A stretch of DNA of 64,000 nt from a virus. Shown here one piece after another: positions 12,644 to 21,053 of this stretch (position 1 is its first letter; the number at the start of each line of letters is the position of its first letter). Under the pieces are notes generated by a model that was not told the origin of the DNA, ran no database searches, and saw only the letters and a list, made by a program, of their open reading frames with translations. The position numbers and the translations under genes are program-made. Location of the stretch: positions 62,001 to 126,000 of IMG/VR virus record IMGVR_UViG_3300026097_000876; one strand, given 5' to 3'.

Positions 12644-13332
12644 TTATATTTTTTCTTCCTGTGAAATATTTTAGCATATGCATCGCTAAGAAAAAACTTA
12701 AGACTAGTGTCACGCTTTAGACCGTTTTCATCTACTTCAAGTGACATCTTCCAATCGTCCCGCTTGAATGGAACTATCTGTGCTAAAGGCTCTCCTGGCT
12801 GTAATACAAATCTATCTTGTAGCATAGCACCGGGCCAGTTGTTCCAAGGTACGTCGATTGTGTCAGTATCGATTACAGCTGGAAATAATTGATAGCGTTC
12901 CTCGAAGTGATAGAACGGACTCATAATAAGACAGCTATACCCCGGCGGTGTTTCAATACGCCACGGTACACTAAACGTGATATAATCCCTACGTCTTCCC
13001 TGAAGCTCTACTGGACACTGAGCATGCTCGTGACCCTCTTGCGGACATTGCATAGCCCAACCCTGGGGATACTCACGACTAAAACCTTCTACCCCTGTGT
13101 CTAGTCTAGGTGCATTAGAAATTTCTTGTTCTACAGGATTCATTACCATGTAGCCCATATTGATATAGTCGCCAACAGGCATGCATTTTTTAATTGTAGG
13201 GTAGCTCTGATGAGGCTGACCTAGCCATGGAGTTGTTTTCTTGTACCAATCTGGTTTAGCTTGACTTGCAGGGACTACAGGGTAGTGCTCAGCAACTTTA
13301 GGTTCTCCACATATAAACTTAATATCTAGCAC
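12640..13332 (-). CDS. DUF6065-like protein
   Basis: About 230 residues when started at the GTG at 13332 (VLDIKFIC); there is no ATG near the expected N-terminus, and earlier starts would lie inside the previous gene. Resembles the DUF6065 type (motif PASQAKPDWYKKTTPW, then KKCMP and a long beta-rich region). Family function is unknown; members occur in phages and in sugar-modification clusters. Overlaps the nitrilase gene downstream by 4 bases. Confidence 0.6.
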   Translation of the reverse strand: MLDIKFICGEPKVAEHYPVVPASQAKPDWYKKTTPWLGQPHQSYPTIKKCMPVGDYINMGYMVMNPVEQEISNAPRLDTGVEGFSREYPQGWAMQCPQEGHEHAQCPVELQGRRRDYITFSVPWRIETPPGYSCLIMSPFYHFEERYQLFPAVIDTDTIDVPWNNWPGAMLQDRFVLQPGEPLAQIVPFKRDDWKMSLEVDENGLKRDTSLKFFLSDAYAKIFHRKKKYK

Positions 13333-13336
13333 AGGT

Positions 13337-14056
13337 TTAATTTTCCCAAACTGCCGCGGAATAACCTTTTCCGTTAGTTTCTGCACCGTCGTTGTCAACT
13401 TCAACACCGTCGTAGTATACTTCTGTTACAGTGTCTTCGCCGTTCAAATACTCTGTGGTATGGAACTTTAGTTTCTTAGGATCGAACTCACCCACAGTTT
13501 CAATACGACCATCAAAGAACCCGCCCTTTTCACTTGAATACATCTGTGCAATATACTTGTGTTCTTCATGTTCGTCGCAACATCCCATTTCGATGATTTC
13601 TACTTCCCAATCGCTTTCTTCTGATACCGTGTCAATATATTCTTGTAGATCGTCACCGCTTACTACTTCTGCAATATTTTGAGCACCGTAGTCTTCTCCG
13701 TCAACTTCGTCAACGTACAAACGAGCACTGCCGTACTCTACACCATATGTATGTTCAAGTTCGTTCGGCGGTTCAAACCAAGGACGAGCATCTCCGTCTT
13801 CGTCAGTCATAAACTCTGCTTCTGTTGGTACGCCTTCGATGTCCTCGAAGTCAAAGTCATTATCTTCTGCACCTATCATATAGTTTACAAGATCACTGTC
13901 ACCATATTGCTCTGTGTGATCCTTCCAAAAGTCATGTGCTTCTTTCGAAATACTCATGTATGAACTTTCACCGCCATATCCTGTTAGTTGAATACGATAG
14001 TAGCGTGGACCACTAAGTGTGTCTACTAGTTCTTGTTTTTCTTCTGATGTTGCCAT
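13337..14056 (-). CDS. Acidic protein, function unknown
   Basis: About 239 residues from MATSEE at 14056. Very acidic, with repeated Asp/Glu runs and Gly/Tyr-rich segments. No family recognised. Follows gp41 after 4 bases, so probably co-transcribed. The acidity could fit a single-strand-binding or helicase-partner protein, but this is speculation. Confidence 0.7.
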   Translation of the reverse strand: MATSEEKQELVDTLSGPRYYRIQLTGYGGESSYMSISKEAHDFWKDHTEQYGDSDLVNYMIGAEDNDFDFEDIEGVPTEAEFMTDEDGDARPWFEPPNELEHTYGVEYGSARLYVDEVDGEDYGAQNIAEVVSGDDLQEYIDTVSEESDWEVEIIEMGCCDEHEEHKYIAQMYSSEKGGFFDGRIETVGEFDPKKLKFHTTEYLNGEDTVTEVYYDGVEVDNDGAETNGKGYSAAVWEN

Positions 14057-14060
14057 TTCA

Positions 14061-15500
14061 TTATTCCTCGTTGTCAAGATTTGCTAAAAATGATCTAAGT
14101 TTAGTAGACTCTGCTTCTACTTTGATTTTTCCTACTGACGAGCCTTGTGATGGATCGTCATTTGTTTCCGTATTATCTACGGCAGAATTGCGTTTGAGAT
14201 TACCTACAATGTTATTCACTGTTTTGTTAGTACCAAACGAATTAGTATTTTCATCTTCGTCTTCGTCCAAGTTTCGAATACGTAATGTGTCTACATCAAA
14301 CTCTAGATCAATTTTTTGTCCCACACCACTCGACGAACGTGTCTTCATTAACTGGATCTGATAGCGTCCTCGCTCACGCATTGCTCTACTAGTAAAGATA
14401 CCAATCAAGTTATCTGCTGTGTTGATCTTAGATATACCGCCCGAGATGTGCGAGTGATCAAATTCAATTTCTTCTACTGAACTTCTGTTCAACTGAGATG
14501 CTGTAACAAAGATAGTGTTCAACTCCATAGCCAAGTTACGTAACTCTTCCGATACATACTTGTCTTTCACAAACAAGTTCTCTGCGCTAATCTTTGCGGC
14601 AATAGGATGCATCAAATCCAAGTAGTCAACTAATAGTACATCTACCTTACGTCCTGTTTTAATTTCGTATTCTTTCAAATAGCTTCTGATATCGTTTGCG
14701 TTTTTGCCTGTGGGCATATACTTGACCTGGAATGCACCCGACTTCTTGCCAATCATCTTGACTTTCATTTCTACATCGTCAATACTTTTAAACACATCGC
14801 GACTAGGAATATCTGTAGTCATCGAATCAAGACGCATACTTACTAAGTTTTCTGAAAGCTCAAATGTCAAGTACACCACGTTCAATCCTTGTAGTGCCCA
14901 GTTCACTCCCATGTTTGCTAAGAATAAACTCTTACCAGATCCTGAACCACCTGCAAAGATATTCAGTTCGCCTCTGTTAAATCCGCCAAATAATTTTTTA
15001 TCTAAACTTGGCCAGCCTGTAGATATCTGTCCGTTCTTGTCTTTAATTGCTTCAAGACGAGACTTAGGATCAGCAAAGTAATCAGTACCTAGATCTTTCT
15101 GTAGACCAATTTGCACAGCTTTCTTAACCAAGTCTTCAACAGGCCCGTACTCGCCCTTTTCTAATAAGTCAGCACTATCAAGGATTGCTTTCTCTAATGC
15201 TTTGTGTCTACTAAATGTTTCAAATTCTTTGAGCAACCAGTCATAGTGATTTTCTGCTAAGTCGCCCGGGTGTTTTAAATCTACCTGAGTTGCTGCATTT
15301 ATCATTTCAAAAGTAGGTAATGCATTGTGTTCGACAACATAATCATTTAAAAACTTTGCAGGGTCTTGTAAGCGTCTATCAAAAGATAACGGATCAAACA
15401 CAGCTTGACATCGCACAAAACTCTCGGCGTCAGTCAGCATCATTTCTAGATAGATTTTTTGTATATCGTAACCGTAGTCTGTATTTTGTCTTGTGCTCAT
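14061..15500 (-). CDS. Replicative DNA helicase gp41 (DnaB family)
   Basis: 479 residues from the ATG at 15500 (MSTRQN). RecA/DnaB core: Walker A GGSGSGKSLF, Walker B LLVDYLD, and a C-terminal TASQLNRSS segment characteristic of replicative helicases. It unwinds the fork and works with primase gp61. Length matches T4 gp41 (475). Its sigma-70 promoter ends six bases before the start codon, so the message should be leaderless. Confidence 0.93.
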   Translation of the reverse strand: MSTRQNTDYGYDIQKIYLEMMLTDAESFVRCQAVFDPLSFDRRLQDPAKFLNDYVVEHNALPTFEMINAATQVDLKHPGDLAENHYDWLLKEFETFSRHKALEKAILDSADLLEKGEYGPVEDLVKKAVQIGLQKDLGTDYFADPKSRLEAIKDKNGQISTGWPSLDKKLFGGFNRGELNIFAGGSGSGKSLFLANMGVNWALQGLNVVYLTFELSENLVSMRLDSMTTDIPSRDVFKSIDDVEMKVKMIGKKSGAFQVKYMPTGKNANDIRSYLKEYEIKTGRKVDVLLVDYLDLMHPIAAKISAENLFVKDKYVSEELRNLAMELNTIFVTASQLNRSSVEEIEFDHSHISGGISKINTADNLIGIFTSRAMRERGRYQIQLMKTRSSSGVGQKIDLEFDVDTLRIRNLDEDEDENTNSFGTNKTVNNIVGNLKRNSAVDNTETNDDPSQGSSVGKIKVEAESTKLRSFLANLDNEE

Positions 15501-15506
15501 ATTAGT

Positions 15507-15536
15507 ATTATAAAGCCTTATGCCATTTGTTGTCAA
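15507..15536 (-). promoter_or_regulatory. Sigma-70 type promoter for gp41
   Basis: TTGACA (15536-15531), 18 bp, TATAAT (15512-15507), then six bases and the ATG at 15500; no room for a Shine-Dalgarno site. Confidence 0.75.
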
Positions 15537-16476
15537 TTGATATATGCTGTTTTGAATGTGCTAGAAACGTACCGATACAACTTCCAGGATCGCCTGGGTT
15601 CTTAGGCACATGCACATTTTGCCATTGATCTCTAATTTTATCAATAGCTTGTTTGTTTAGTGCGCCTCCGCCTGCTAGTGCTAAGTTAGAACTCTTAGTT
15701 TTATTTTTTGCCCAACAGCTTAGACCAAACACAGCATCTTCAAATATTTCTTGAGTAGTTGCTGCTAACATTCCTAAAGCTCTTTCAGTGCTTATTTCTG
15801 GACGGAACCATCGACAGCCTCTATGTAAATTTTCTTTAAATCTCCACCTAGGGTCTCGAAAGCTAGGTAAACGGTCTACTATCTCAGTCATTACAGCGTT
15901 GCGAAAATGTTCCGGGTCGTGACCTTCCCCCATGCTTGCTACCATGTACTCGTCACGTTGTGGTACTAATCCTAAACGTTGAGTCATTGCCGAATAAAAT
16001 AAGCCAGGACTGTGTGGATAACCTTGACTGTAAATCTTTCTAAGTTTATTGTTCTTTCCGTGCCATATAGTTAAAGTTTCAAACTCACCTATACTATCTA
16101 AACAGATTACAGCACAATCATCATGAGGTTGTGTGTAATAAGCATAGGCAGCATGACTTAGATGATGCTGAGTATATTTAATTTTACAATTGATATCCCA
16201 TTGCTTTAAATATTTTTTTATGTTATTTTCTTTGTATAACCAACCCTGTCCTGCTTTGAACTGACGCAGTGTTTTTAGTACAGGTTTTTCATACCAATAA
16301 ATCTTAGATGGCGTTCCAAATTTTTGTTTGGCTACTTCTAGCTGTGTCCAATTAAAGTCTGGGTCATTAGGAATTTTGGAGAAGTCCTTTGCAAGACTTG
16401 CCCATAGTAACTTATTGTCATCAAATACAGCTAGGCTAGCATCGTGACTATTGCCAACCATTCCCCAATTAATCAT
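15508..16476 (-). CDS. Carbamoyltransferase, NodU/CmcH type, short form
   Basis: 322 residues matching the N-terminal ASKHA-like domain of the O-carbamoyltransferases: NSHDASLAVF near the N-terminus, HHLSHAAYAYY at about residue 103, LDSIGEFET, and the late glycine motif LAGGGALN. The family uses carbamoyl phosphate and ATP to carbamoylate sugars or nodulation factors. Full-length relatives are about 550-600 residues; the C-terminal transfer domain is absent, as in some phage members. Start overlaps the preceding small gene (ATGA). Confidence 0.85.
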   Translation of the reverse strand: MINWGMVGNSHDASLAVFDDNKLLWASLAKDFSKIPNDPDFNWTQLEVAKQKFGTPSKIYWYEKPVLKTLRQFKAGQGWLYKENNIKKYLKQWDINCKIKYTQHHLSHAAYAYYTQPHDDCAVICLDSIGEFETLTIWHGKNNKLRKIYSQGYPHSPGLFYSAMTQRLGLVPQRDEYMVASMGEGHDPEHFRNAVMTEIVDRLPSFRDPRWRFKENLHRGCRWFRPEISTERALGMLAATTQEIFEDAVFGLSCWAKNKTKSSNLALAGGGALNKQAIDKIRDQWQNVHVPKNPGDPGSCIGTFLAHSKQHISIDNKWHKAL

Positions 16477-16595
16477 TTGTAAATAAAAGGATCCCGTTTT
16501 TTAAGTTCTTCAATCTTCTTTTTTAGATCTTGTTTCTTCTTCCATTTAGTATAGGGAATTATTAACCAATTCCAGAATTTTTTTAAGTGAACCAT
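16473..16595 (-). CDS. Small basic protein between gp61 and carbamoyltransferase genes
   Basis: 40 residues: a hydrophobic-aromatic N-terminus (FWNWLIIPY), then a Lys-rich helix ending RDPFIYK. The closing motif RDPFIYK is recalled from tiny proteins beside replication genes of marine T4-like phages. Start overlaps the gp61 end by 13 bases; its stop overlaps the next start (ATGA). Function unknown. Confidence 0.65.
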   Translation of the reverse strand: MVHLKKFWNWLIIPYTKWKKKQDLKKKIEELKKRDPFIYK

Positions 16596-17566
16596 TTTTT
16601 TGCTCTCAGTCTAATTTTAAGTGGCGATTCTTCTGCAGCATTTGCAATGCTATGTAACGTATACAGTCTTCCGTATTTACTTACAGCATCTCCGATGTCG
16701 CCTATCTCTGGCATCCAATCAGGTAAACTAACACTCCAACCTAGTTCAATAGCACGTTCTACTAGTTTGCTACCAGCCTTGTCTCTGTCAGGTACTACAA
16801 TGATCTGTTTCTGTAGCCTGTTGAGTAGCATTGCTTGTTGATCGCTAATCTCTGAACCGCCTAGGGCACAGCCTTCTACATGGATAGCATCGATCTGTCC
16901 TTCGCATACAATAGCAAACACTTTAGTATGACGCTGTTCATCTAGCCCATACACGAACCCGGGCTGTATCTCACTCAAGTACTTGGGCTTCTTGTCTGCT
17001 AGTATTGAACGTCCTGTCCACCCTACGATGCGTCCTTCGTAGTAGAAGGGTATGATCAATCTATCACGATAGCCTAGGCTTGGGCTCCAGTAGTAGTCAG
17101 TGTCATCTACATTCAAGTGACGTGCTGCCATGTACTCTAGTATAGCCATGCTAAACTTGTTGAAGTCTGTGATGTCTGTGATCTTAATCGCATCGTCTGG
17201 CAACGGGACAGTATTGAAGGTAGGCAGTTCCGCTATACGGTTCTTGACCTCAACGCCTTCGTTCTCTCTCATAACCTCAAGTGCCACCTTGTTGATTATA
17301 TCGTCAGGTGCTCCCATCCACTGGAGAAGTTTACGCAGCTTGTGGCTAAAGTTCCTGCCCGGTTGCCAGGATGCTTTGAAGCCGCAGTTAAAACAGTGAT
17401 AACTTACGCCACCATCCGGATTGGCAATTAAGCCGCCACGTTGTCTTGTGTCCGCAGTTGTACCATTATGATTACAACACGGAGCATTAAACGAAACCCA
17501 ACCACTAGGAGTTGTCTTACGCTTTGGTGGCAAATATGTTAGAACTGTATCAGATACTATACTCAT
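16583..17566 (-). CDS. DNA primase gp61
   Basis: 327 residues. N-terminal zinc-binding cysteines (CCNH and CFNCGF), then a Toprim domain with the Glu motif VCEGQIDAIH and the Asp motif VVPDRDKAG. Makes RNA primers for lagging-strand synthesis with gp41. Length close to T4 gp61 (342). The ATG lies six bases after the -10 box of its promoter, and there is no in-frame ATG further in, so the transcript is predicted to be leaderless. Confidence 0.93.
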   Translation of the reverse strand: MSIVSDTVLTYLPPKRKTTPSGWVSFNAPCCNHNGTTADTRQRGGLIANPDGGVSYHCFNCGFKASWQPGRNFSHKLRKLLQWMGAPDDIINKVALEVMRENEGVEVKNRIAELPTFNTVPLPDDAIKITDITDFNKFSMAILEYMAARHLNVDDTDYYWSPSLGYRDRLIIPFYYEGRIVGWTGRSILADKKPKYLSEIQPGFVYGLDEQRHTKVFAIVCEGQIDAIHVEGCALGGSEISDQQAMLLNRLQKQIIVVPDRDKAGSKLVERAIELGWSVSLPDWMPEIGDIGDAVSKYGRLYTLHSIANAAEESPLKIRLRAKKWFT

Positions 17567-17572
17567 ACTAAG

Positions 17573-17601
17573 AGTATACGATATATCTATAATAAAGTCA
17601 A
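17573..17601 (-). promoter_or_regulatory. Sigma-70 type promoter for gp61
   Basis: TTGACT (17601-17596), 17 bp, TATACT (17578-17573), six bases, ATG at 17566. Confidence 0.78.
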
Positions 17602-18366
17602 CTAATTTCTTAAAAGAATTTTATCAATAGTTCCAGTGTTACCAGAATTATTACTATACTTAAATCTCAAATGGCTAAAAACACCATTGAAATTTTCGTA
17701 TACTGGAGTTGAAGGAGTTGACATATTAATAGTACTAATGTCAAACCAAGACTGAGTTGTATTATCATCCAACGTACCCTGTATAGTTACAGTGCCGTCG
17801 AATCCTGTTGAATAAATTGCAGCTGTGTGTAAGCCTTCATTGCTATTGATCTGTGGTTCTGCATCTATAGCTGAACTAGTATTTTCTACAAATGTTGAAA
17901 TTGTTTTTGAAACAATAGGTCCTGGGAACGCAGAAGTTATTAGTTCGATTGTGCCGCTGGTTCCAAATTGATCGTCTGCATATGTAATATTGTTTGTGCT
18001 ATCAGCAATTTTATTTAGATACACAGTATACATCATATATTGTCCGTCAATATTTAATATGTCGCCATCTGCAATATTAATTGTAAACTGACCTTTATAT
18101 AATGAACTAGTTTCTTTAACAGTGCCCTGATACTTTTTTAATAATACCTTGTCTTCTGTAAAAACTTCTACATAAGGAATATATGTGTTTAAAATTGAAA
18201 CTGGTTTGTGATCACTATTTTTAACTTCAAACGTTATCACGTTATCAATTCCTTTTATTACTTTTATATTTCTTTGATACAATTTTCTATACTCCACGTT
18301 GCCTGCAAAGTCATCTGCGATAACTACGGTTCTGTTTGAAACTAAATACCTTGTCACTAGCTGCAT
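17602..18366 (-). CDS. Probable virion structural protein
   Basis: 254 residues, beta-rich, with repeated Asn/Thr/Ser segments and a C-terminal half like a jelly-roll or carbohydrate-binding domain (GTLDDNTTQSWFDIS). It follows a TATAAATAC late promoter, which supports a virion or tail role although it lies among replication genes. No named homologue. Confidence 0.6.
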   Translation of the reverse strand: MQLVTRYLVSNRTVVIADDFAGNVEYRKLYQRNIKVIKGIDNVITFEVKNSDHKPVSILNTYIPYVEVFTEDKVLLKKYQGTVKETSSLYKGQFTINIADGDILNIDGQYMMYTVYLNKIADSTNNITYADDQFGTSGTIELITSAFPGPIVSKTISTFVENTSSAIDAEPQINSNEGLHTAAIYSTGFDGTVTIQGTLDDNTTQSWFDISTINMSTPSTPVYENFNGVFSHLRFKYSNNSGNTGTIDKILLRN

Positions 18367-18388
18367 AATGAATTAATCCTAACTAGTG

Positions 18389-18396
18389 TATTTATA
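18389..18396 (-). promoter_or_regulatory. Late promoter (TATAAATA)
   Basis: Exact TATAAATA on the minus strand, 22 bases before the ATG at 18366. Confidence 0.7.
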
Positions 18397-18401
18397 AGAG
18401 C

Positions 18402-18773
18402 ATGTTAAGAAAAGATATAGAAGAAAAATTTCCGTTTTTGAGTGTTGTCACGTATGGTGGTTCCGAGTACATCGGTATCATTAATAATCAGGACAACTAT
18501 ATTACTAGTATGTATGTGTATACTGAATTACGCACCCAAGAAGATAAACAAAGGTTTATCGAACTTGGCGAAGTATGGTGGTGGGAATCAAATAGAATGA
18601 TCCCTATTAATATATTTTTAAATTCTGATATGCAACAATTTAGATATGCACAAATAACTATGAATTCTAAAGATGTTAAAATAACACTAGGGCCAACTGT
18701 AAATCTTAACAGACTACATGTTAAGAGAGTAAAACGTAAAAGTGTACAGTTAGTTAAAAAGCCTAAGAACTAA
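18402..18773 (+). CDS. Conserved hypothetical protein of marine T4-like phages
   Basis: 123 residues. It resembles remembered cyanophage hypothetical proteins (motifs VTYGGSEYIGII, ELGEVWWWESNR, LGPTVNL) and has a basic C-terminus (RVKRKS). Alone on the plus strand in this block; AAGAG precedes its start. It converges with and overlaps the neighbouring minus-strand gene by 11 bases. Function unknown. Confidence 0.75.
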   Translation: MLRKDIEEKFPFLSVVTYGGSEYIGIINNQDNYITSMYVYTELRTQEDKQRFIELGEVWWWESNRMIPINIFLNSDMQQFRYAQITMNSKDVKITLGPTVNLNRLHVKRVKRKSVQLVKKPKN

Positions 18774-19323
18774 TTTGTTCGCAAAGTAAATTCATATGTA
18801 CTACAACAGCTACAGCATACGAGAAGGCATGGCTTTTCTTAAAGTAGTACCCGCCGTCAGTCGGCTTCGTCCACACTTCCTTCATTATCGTTTCCCAACC
18901 CTTGTCCGCTAGATGTCTCTTCGCTGGACGTATTATCGCTAGTGTCGCTGCCAATTGTTCTACCGATTGCGGCTTCAATTGTTTCAGCAGTGCTCCGTGC
19001 CCGTTTAGATGAAAGACGCTTTCGCTGAAGTCTTCGTGTTCCAGAAGTTGCCATAAAGGAGTCCTTTCCATTAATTCTTGAAGATGTCGACTGTCCTTAA
19101 CGTCTTTGTAAATGTTGACGTTAAGGAAGTCTAGTTTAAAGTAGCCGCGTTCTTCTGCGGTCTTATGATCAATTGTAGATAGATTATCTACAGGATTGTG
19201 TGGAATTTCAGTAGCATAAATTCCAGTATTGTGTTTTTTCCCAGTGTCTAATTTTGCTACTCGATGTTGTAGCTTAGACAATATAATATCTCTGTTAGGA
19301 AAATCAATATCAATATCAGGCAT
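18763..19323 (-). CDS. Miniature C-family DNA polymerase (DnaE-like) fragment
   Basis: 186 residues. It starts with PDIDIDF, the two-aspartate palm motif of bacterial Pol III alpha (E. coli PDFDVDF), followed by RGYFKLDFLNV (like KFDFLGL), LKPQSVEQLAA..RP and KSHAFSYAVAV (like KSHAAAYALVS). These landmarks occur in DnaE order, but the PHP, most of the fingers, the third palm aspartate and the beta-binding region are absent. Polymerase activity is therefore unlikely; a structural or dNTP/DNA-binding role is possible. Similar short proteins are recalled in cyanophages. Overlaps the preceding gene by 8 bases. Confidence 0.75.
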   Translation of the reverse strand: MPDIDIDFPNRDIILSKLQHRVAKLDTGKKHNTGIYATEIPHNPVDNLSTIDHKTAEERGYFKLDFLNVNIYKDVKDSRHLQELMERTPLWQLLEHEDFSESVFHLNGHGALLKQLKPQSVEQLAATLAIIRPAKRHLADKGWETIMKEVWTKPTDGGYYFKKSHAFSYAVAVVVHMNLLCEQISS

Positions 19324-19804
19324 TTGCTAGTGCTTCTTTCCATTTTGAAGGAGTTACGTGTTCTTGCATAGTAACACCGTTAAGCAAATCTATCAAGCGC
19401 AAGAATGTTCTAGCTGAATAACCACTTAACCATTCCTCTCTAGTTTTTCCTAATTCGTTAGTCCAGCGAGCAAGTACTTTGCATGGCCTTGAAATTTGTA
19501 AAGTAACACCTGGAAAACTTAAACAAGATTCCCACATATCAACTTCTTGTTCGTCTACTTCAATAATTTCAGGATTAATAGCAAGCATTTTTCGCTCATT
19601 AATGTTGTTTGTTGACGAATTCATCATAGCAAAAGCCCTAAAAGTTTCTCCTATTTGATTTGCTGATACTCCAGTTCCGTTATTTTTAATTATAACATCA
19701 AACATTTCTTCTTTAAGTTCAGTAAAATTAACTGGTGCATTGTCAATATCAATCTGGTCGCACACAGTTTCTAAAAGTTTATTTGGGTGTGTAATTACTT
19801 CCAT
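19316..19804 (-). CDS. Peptide deformylase family protein lacking the HExxH metal motif
   Basis: 162 residues from the ATG at 19804, which follows AGGAGAAATAAG. The first two deformylase motifs are recognisable (GTGVSANQ at 43-50 and ESCLSFPG with Cys94). In motif three, where the family has QHExDH, the sequence is F134-LRLIDL: the two metal-binding His and the catalytic Glu are Arg136, Leu140 and Leu137. Deformylase activity is therefore not expected. It may be a pseudoenzyme binding formyl-Met peptides or ribosomes. The reading frame is intact and coupled to its neighbours, so it is not simply decaying. Confidence 0.8.
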   Translation of the reverse strand: MEVITHPNKLLETVCDQIDIDNAPVNFTELKEEMFDVIIKNNGTGVSANQIGETFRAFAMMNSSTNNINERKMLAINPEIIEVDEQEVDMWESCLSFPGVTLQISRPCKVLARWTNELGKTREEWLSGYSARTFLRLIDLLNGVTMQEHVTPSKWKEALANA

Positions 19805-19805
19805 C

Positions 19806-20366
19806 TTATTTCTCCTCATAAAAATAGTCTACTACAAACACTCTTTTGTCTTGCCTAGTCGGATATGATCCATATAGGACTGTGCTTTTAAAAATTAACA
19901 CATCGCCTCTATTAGGTTTATAACAGAGGTCGTGTGTATTTCCTAACCCGTCATAAAGAAACGCAAAAGTTCCTCCATGCCATGTCGATTCATCGCTGTC
20001 TGGTTCTGTTAAGTAACAAATTGCACTAATTTTCTTTACAGTTTGATCACTGTGTCTGTGCGCCTTTTGCCACCCTCCTTTCTTGTAATCAACAATCCAT
20101 AGTGCGCATAAATCTGTTAGTTGTATATTTAACCCAACTTCGTCAATTTTATCCTGTAAAAAAGGTTTATACTTCCATTCGTTGAGATATGCACGTTCGT
20201 GTACATTAAATTGCTGTCCTCGATATGTAGTGGTTTGATCGCTTACATCGGTTCGAGTATCTTTAGGGAATACTTTTTTATCCCAATGAAAATCAAACTC
20301 TTCGCAATCAGGATAGTGTGATTCTATGATCCATTGGTGTTCGTTTCCTAATAAACATGTTTTCAT
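19806..20366 (-). CDS. 2OG-Fe(II) oxygenase-like protein
   Basis: 186 residues with a cupin-like double-stranded helix pattern: the HxD motif at His105-Ser-Asp107 (HRHSD) and a late Arg (RQDKRVF) for 2-oxoglutarate. The second metal His expected near residue 165 (FKSTVLYGSYPT) appears to be replaced, so activity is uncertain. Phage members of this family are common and their substrates mostly unknown. Start overlaps the gene upstream by 4 bases. Confidence 0.65.
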   Translation of the reverse strand: MKTCLLGNEHQWIIESHYPDCEEFDFHWDKKVFPKDTRTDVSDQTTTYRGQQFNVHERAYLNEWKYKPFLQDKIDEVGLNIQLTDLCALWIVDYKKGGWQKAHRHSDQTVKKISAICYLTEPDSDESTWHGGTFAFLYDGLGNTHDLCYKPNRGDVLIFKSTVLYGSYPTRQDKRVFVVDYFYEEK

Positions 20367-21049
20367 AGTTTTGATTCCTTGGCTACTTCTTTTACTATTT
20401 CAACATCAGCAACTTTCTTTTTAAATTTGAGTGCCCAGTGTTGAGGATTTAATACAACATATACAAAGCCTAATTGCTCGTCATTAAACTTGTTTAGCAT
20501 TTCTTTTCCGCTTGAACAATTCAACACTAACCAAGGACTTATCTTTCCGTCCTTAATATCTCGTACAATTCGATTTAAACTTGCGTAACGAAAATAATCA
20601 TTCCACGGAGTATCTTTTTCTTCGCCCCAATCCATCATTGTTTCGATAGAACGTTTAACTGCTGTATCCATATTTTCTTTCAGGATCAAATCAATGACAT
20701 ACTTTTCGTATAGTTCATCTTTACACCAGTGATCTAATTTAATACCACTAGTTACTACATGGTCGATATAACGTTCAGGATATAATGGACGTACATTGCT
20801 AACAAATGATCCAAATTTTACAAATGCATTGTAGTACTGAGAATTGCAAAATTCTTTATATGTTTTATCCTGTTTAGCACCTGCACTTAGTTTGTAAAAT
20901 CTTTGAAATGCGTATAATCCTAGTTGTACTCGCTTTTCATTTTTCTGTAAAGCTCTGCGTTTTTTTTCGCACATATGCACAGCAAGAGTTTTTTCTCTTA
21001 CATACGCTGTGTTGCAATATTCACACACATAAGGCTTTTCTACAGACAT
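20363..21049 (-). CDS. Zinc-finger protein conserved in marine T4-like phages
   Basis: 228 residues from MSVEKP at 21049. N-terminal C2HC finger: Cys9-x2-Cys12 ... His25-x-Cys27 (CEYC, HMC). The remainder is helical with conserved segments (YYNAFVKFGSFV, YIDHVVTSGIKLDHWC) remembered from cyanophage hypothetical proteins. DNA or RNA binding is likely; role unknown. Confidence 0.72.
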   Translation of the reverse strand: MSVEKPYVCEYCNTAYVREKTLAVHMCEKKRRALQKNEKRVQLGLYAFQRFYKLSAGAKQDKTYKEFCNSQYYNAFVKFGSFVSNVRPLYPERYIDHVVTSGIKLDHWCKDELYEKYVIDLILKENMDTAVKRSIETMMDWGEEKDTPWNDYFRYASLNRIVRDIKDGKISPWLVLNCSSGKEMLNKFNDEQLGFVYVVLNPQHWALKFKKKVADVEIVKEVAKESKL

Positions 21050-21053
21050 TTGT

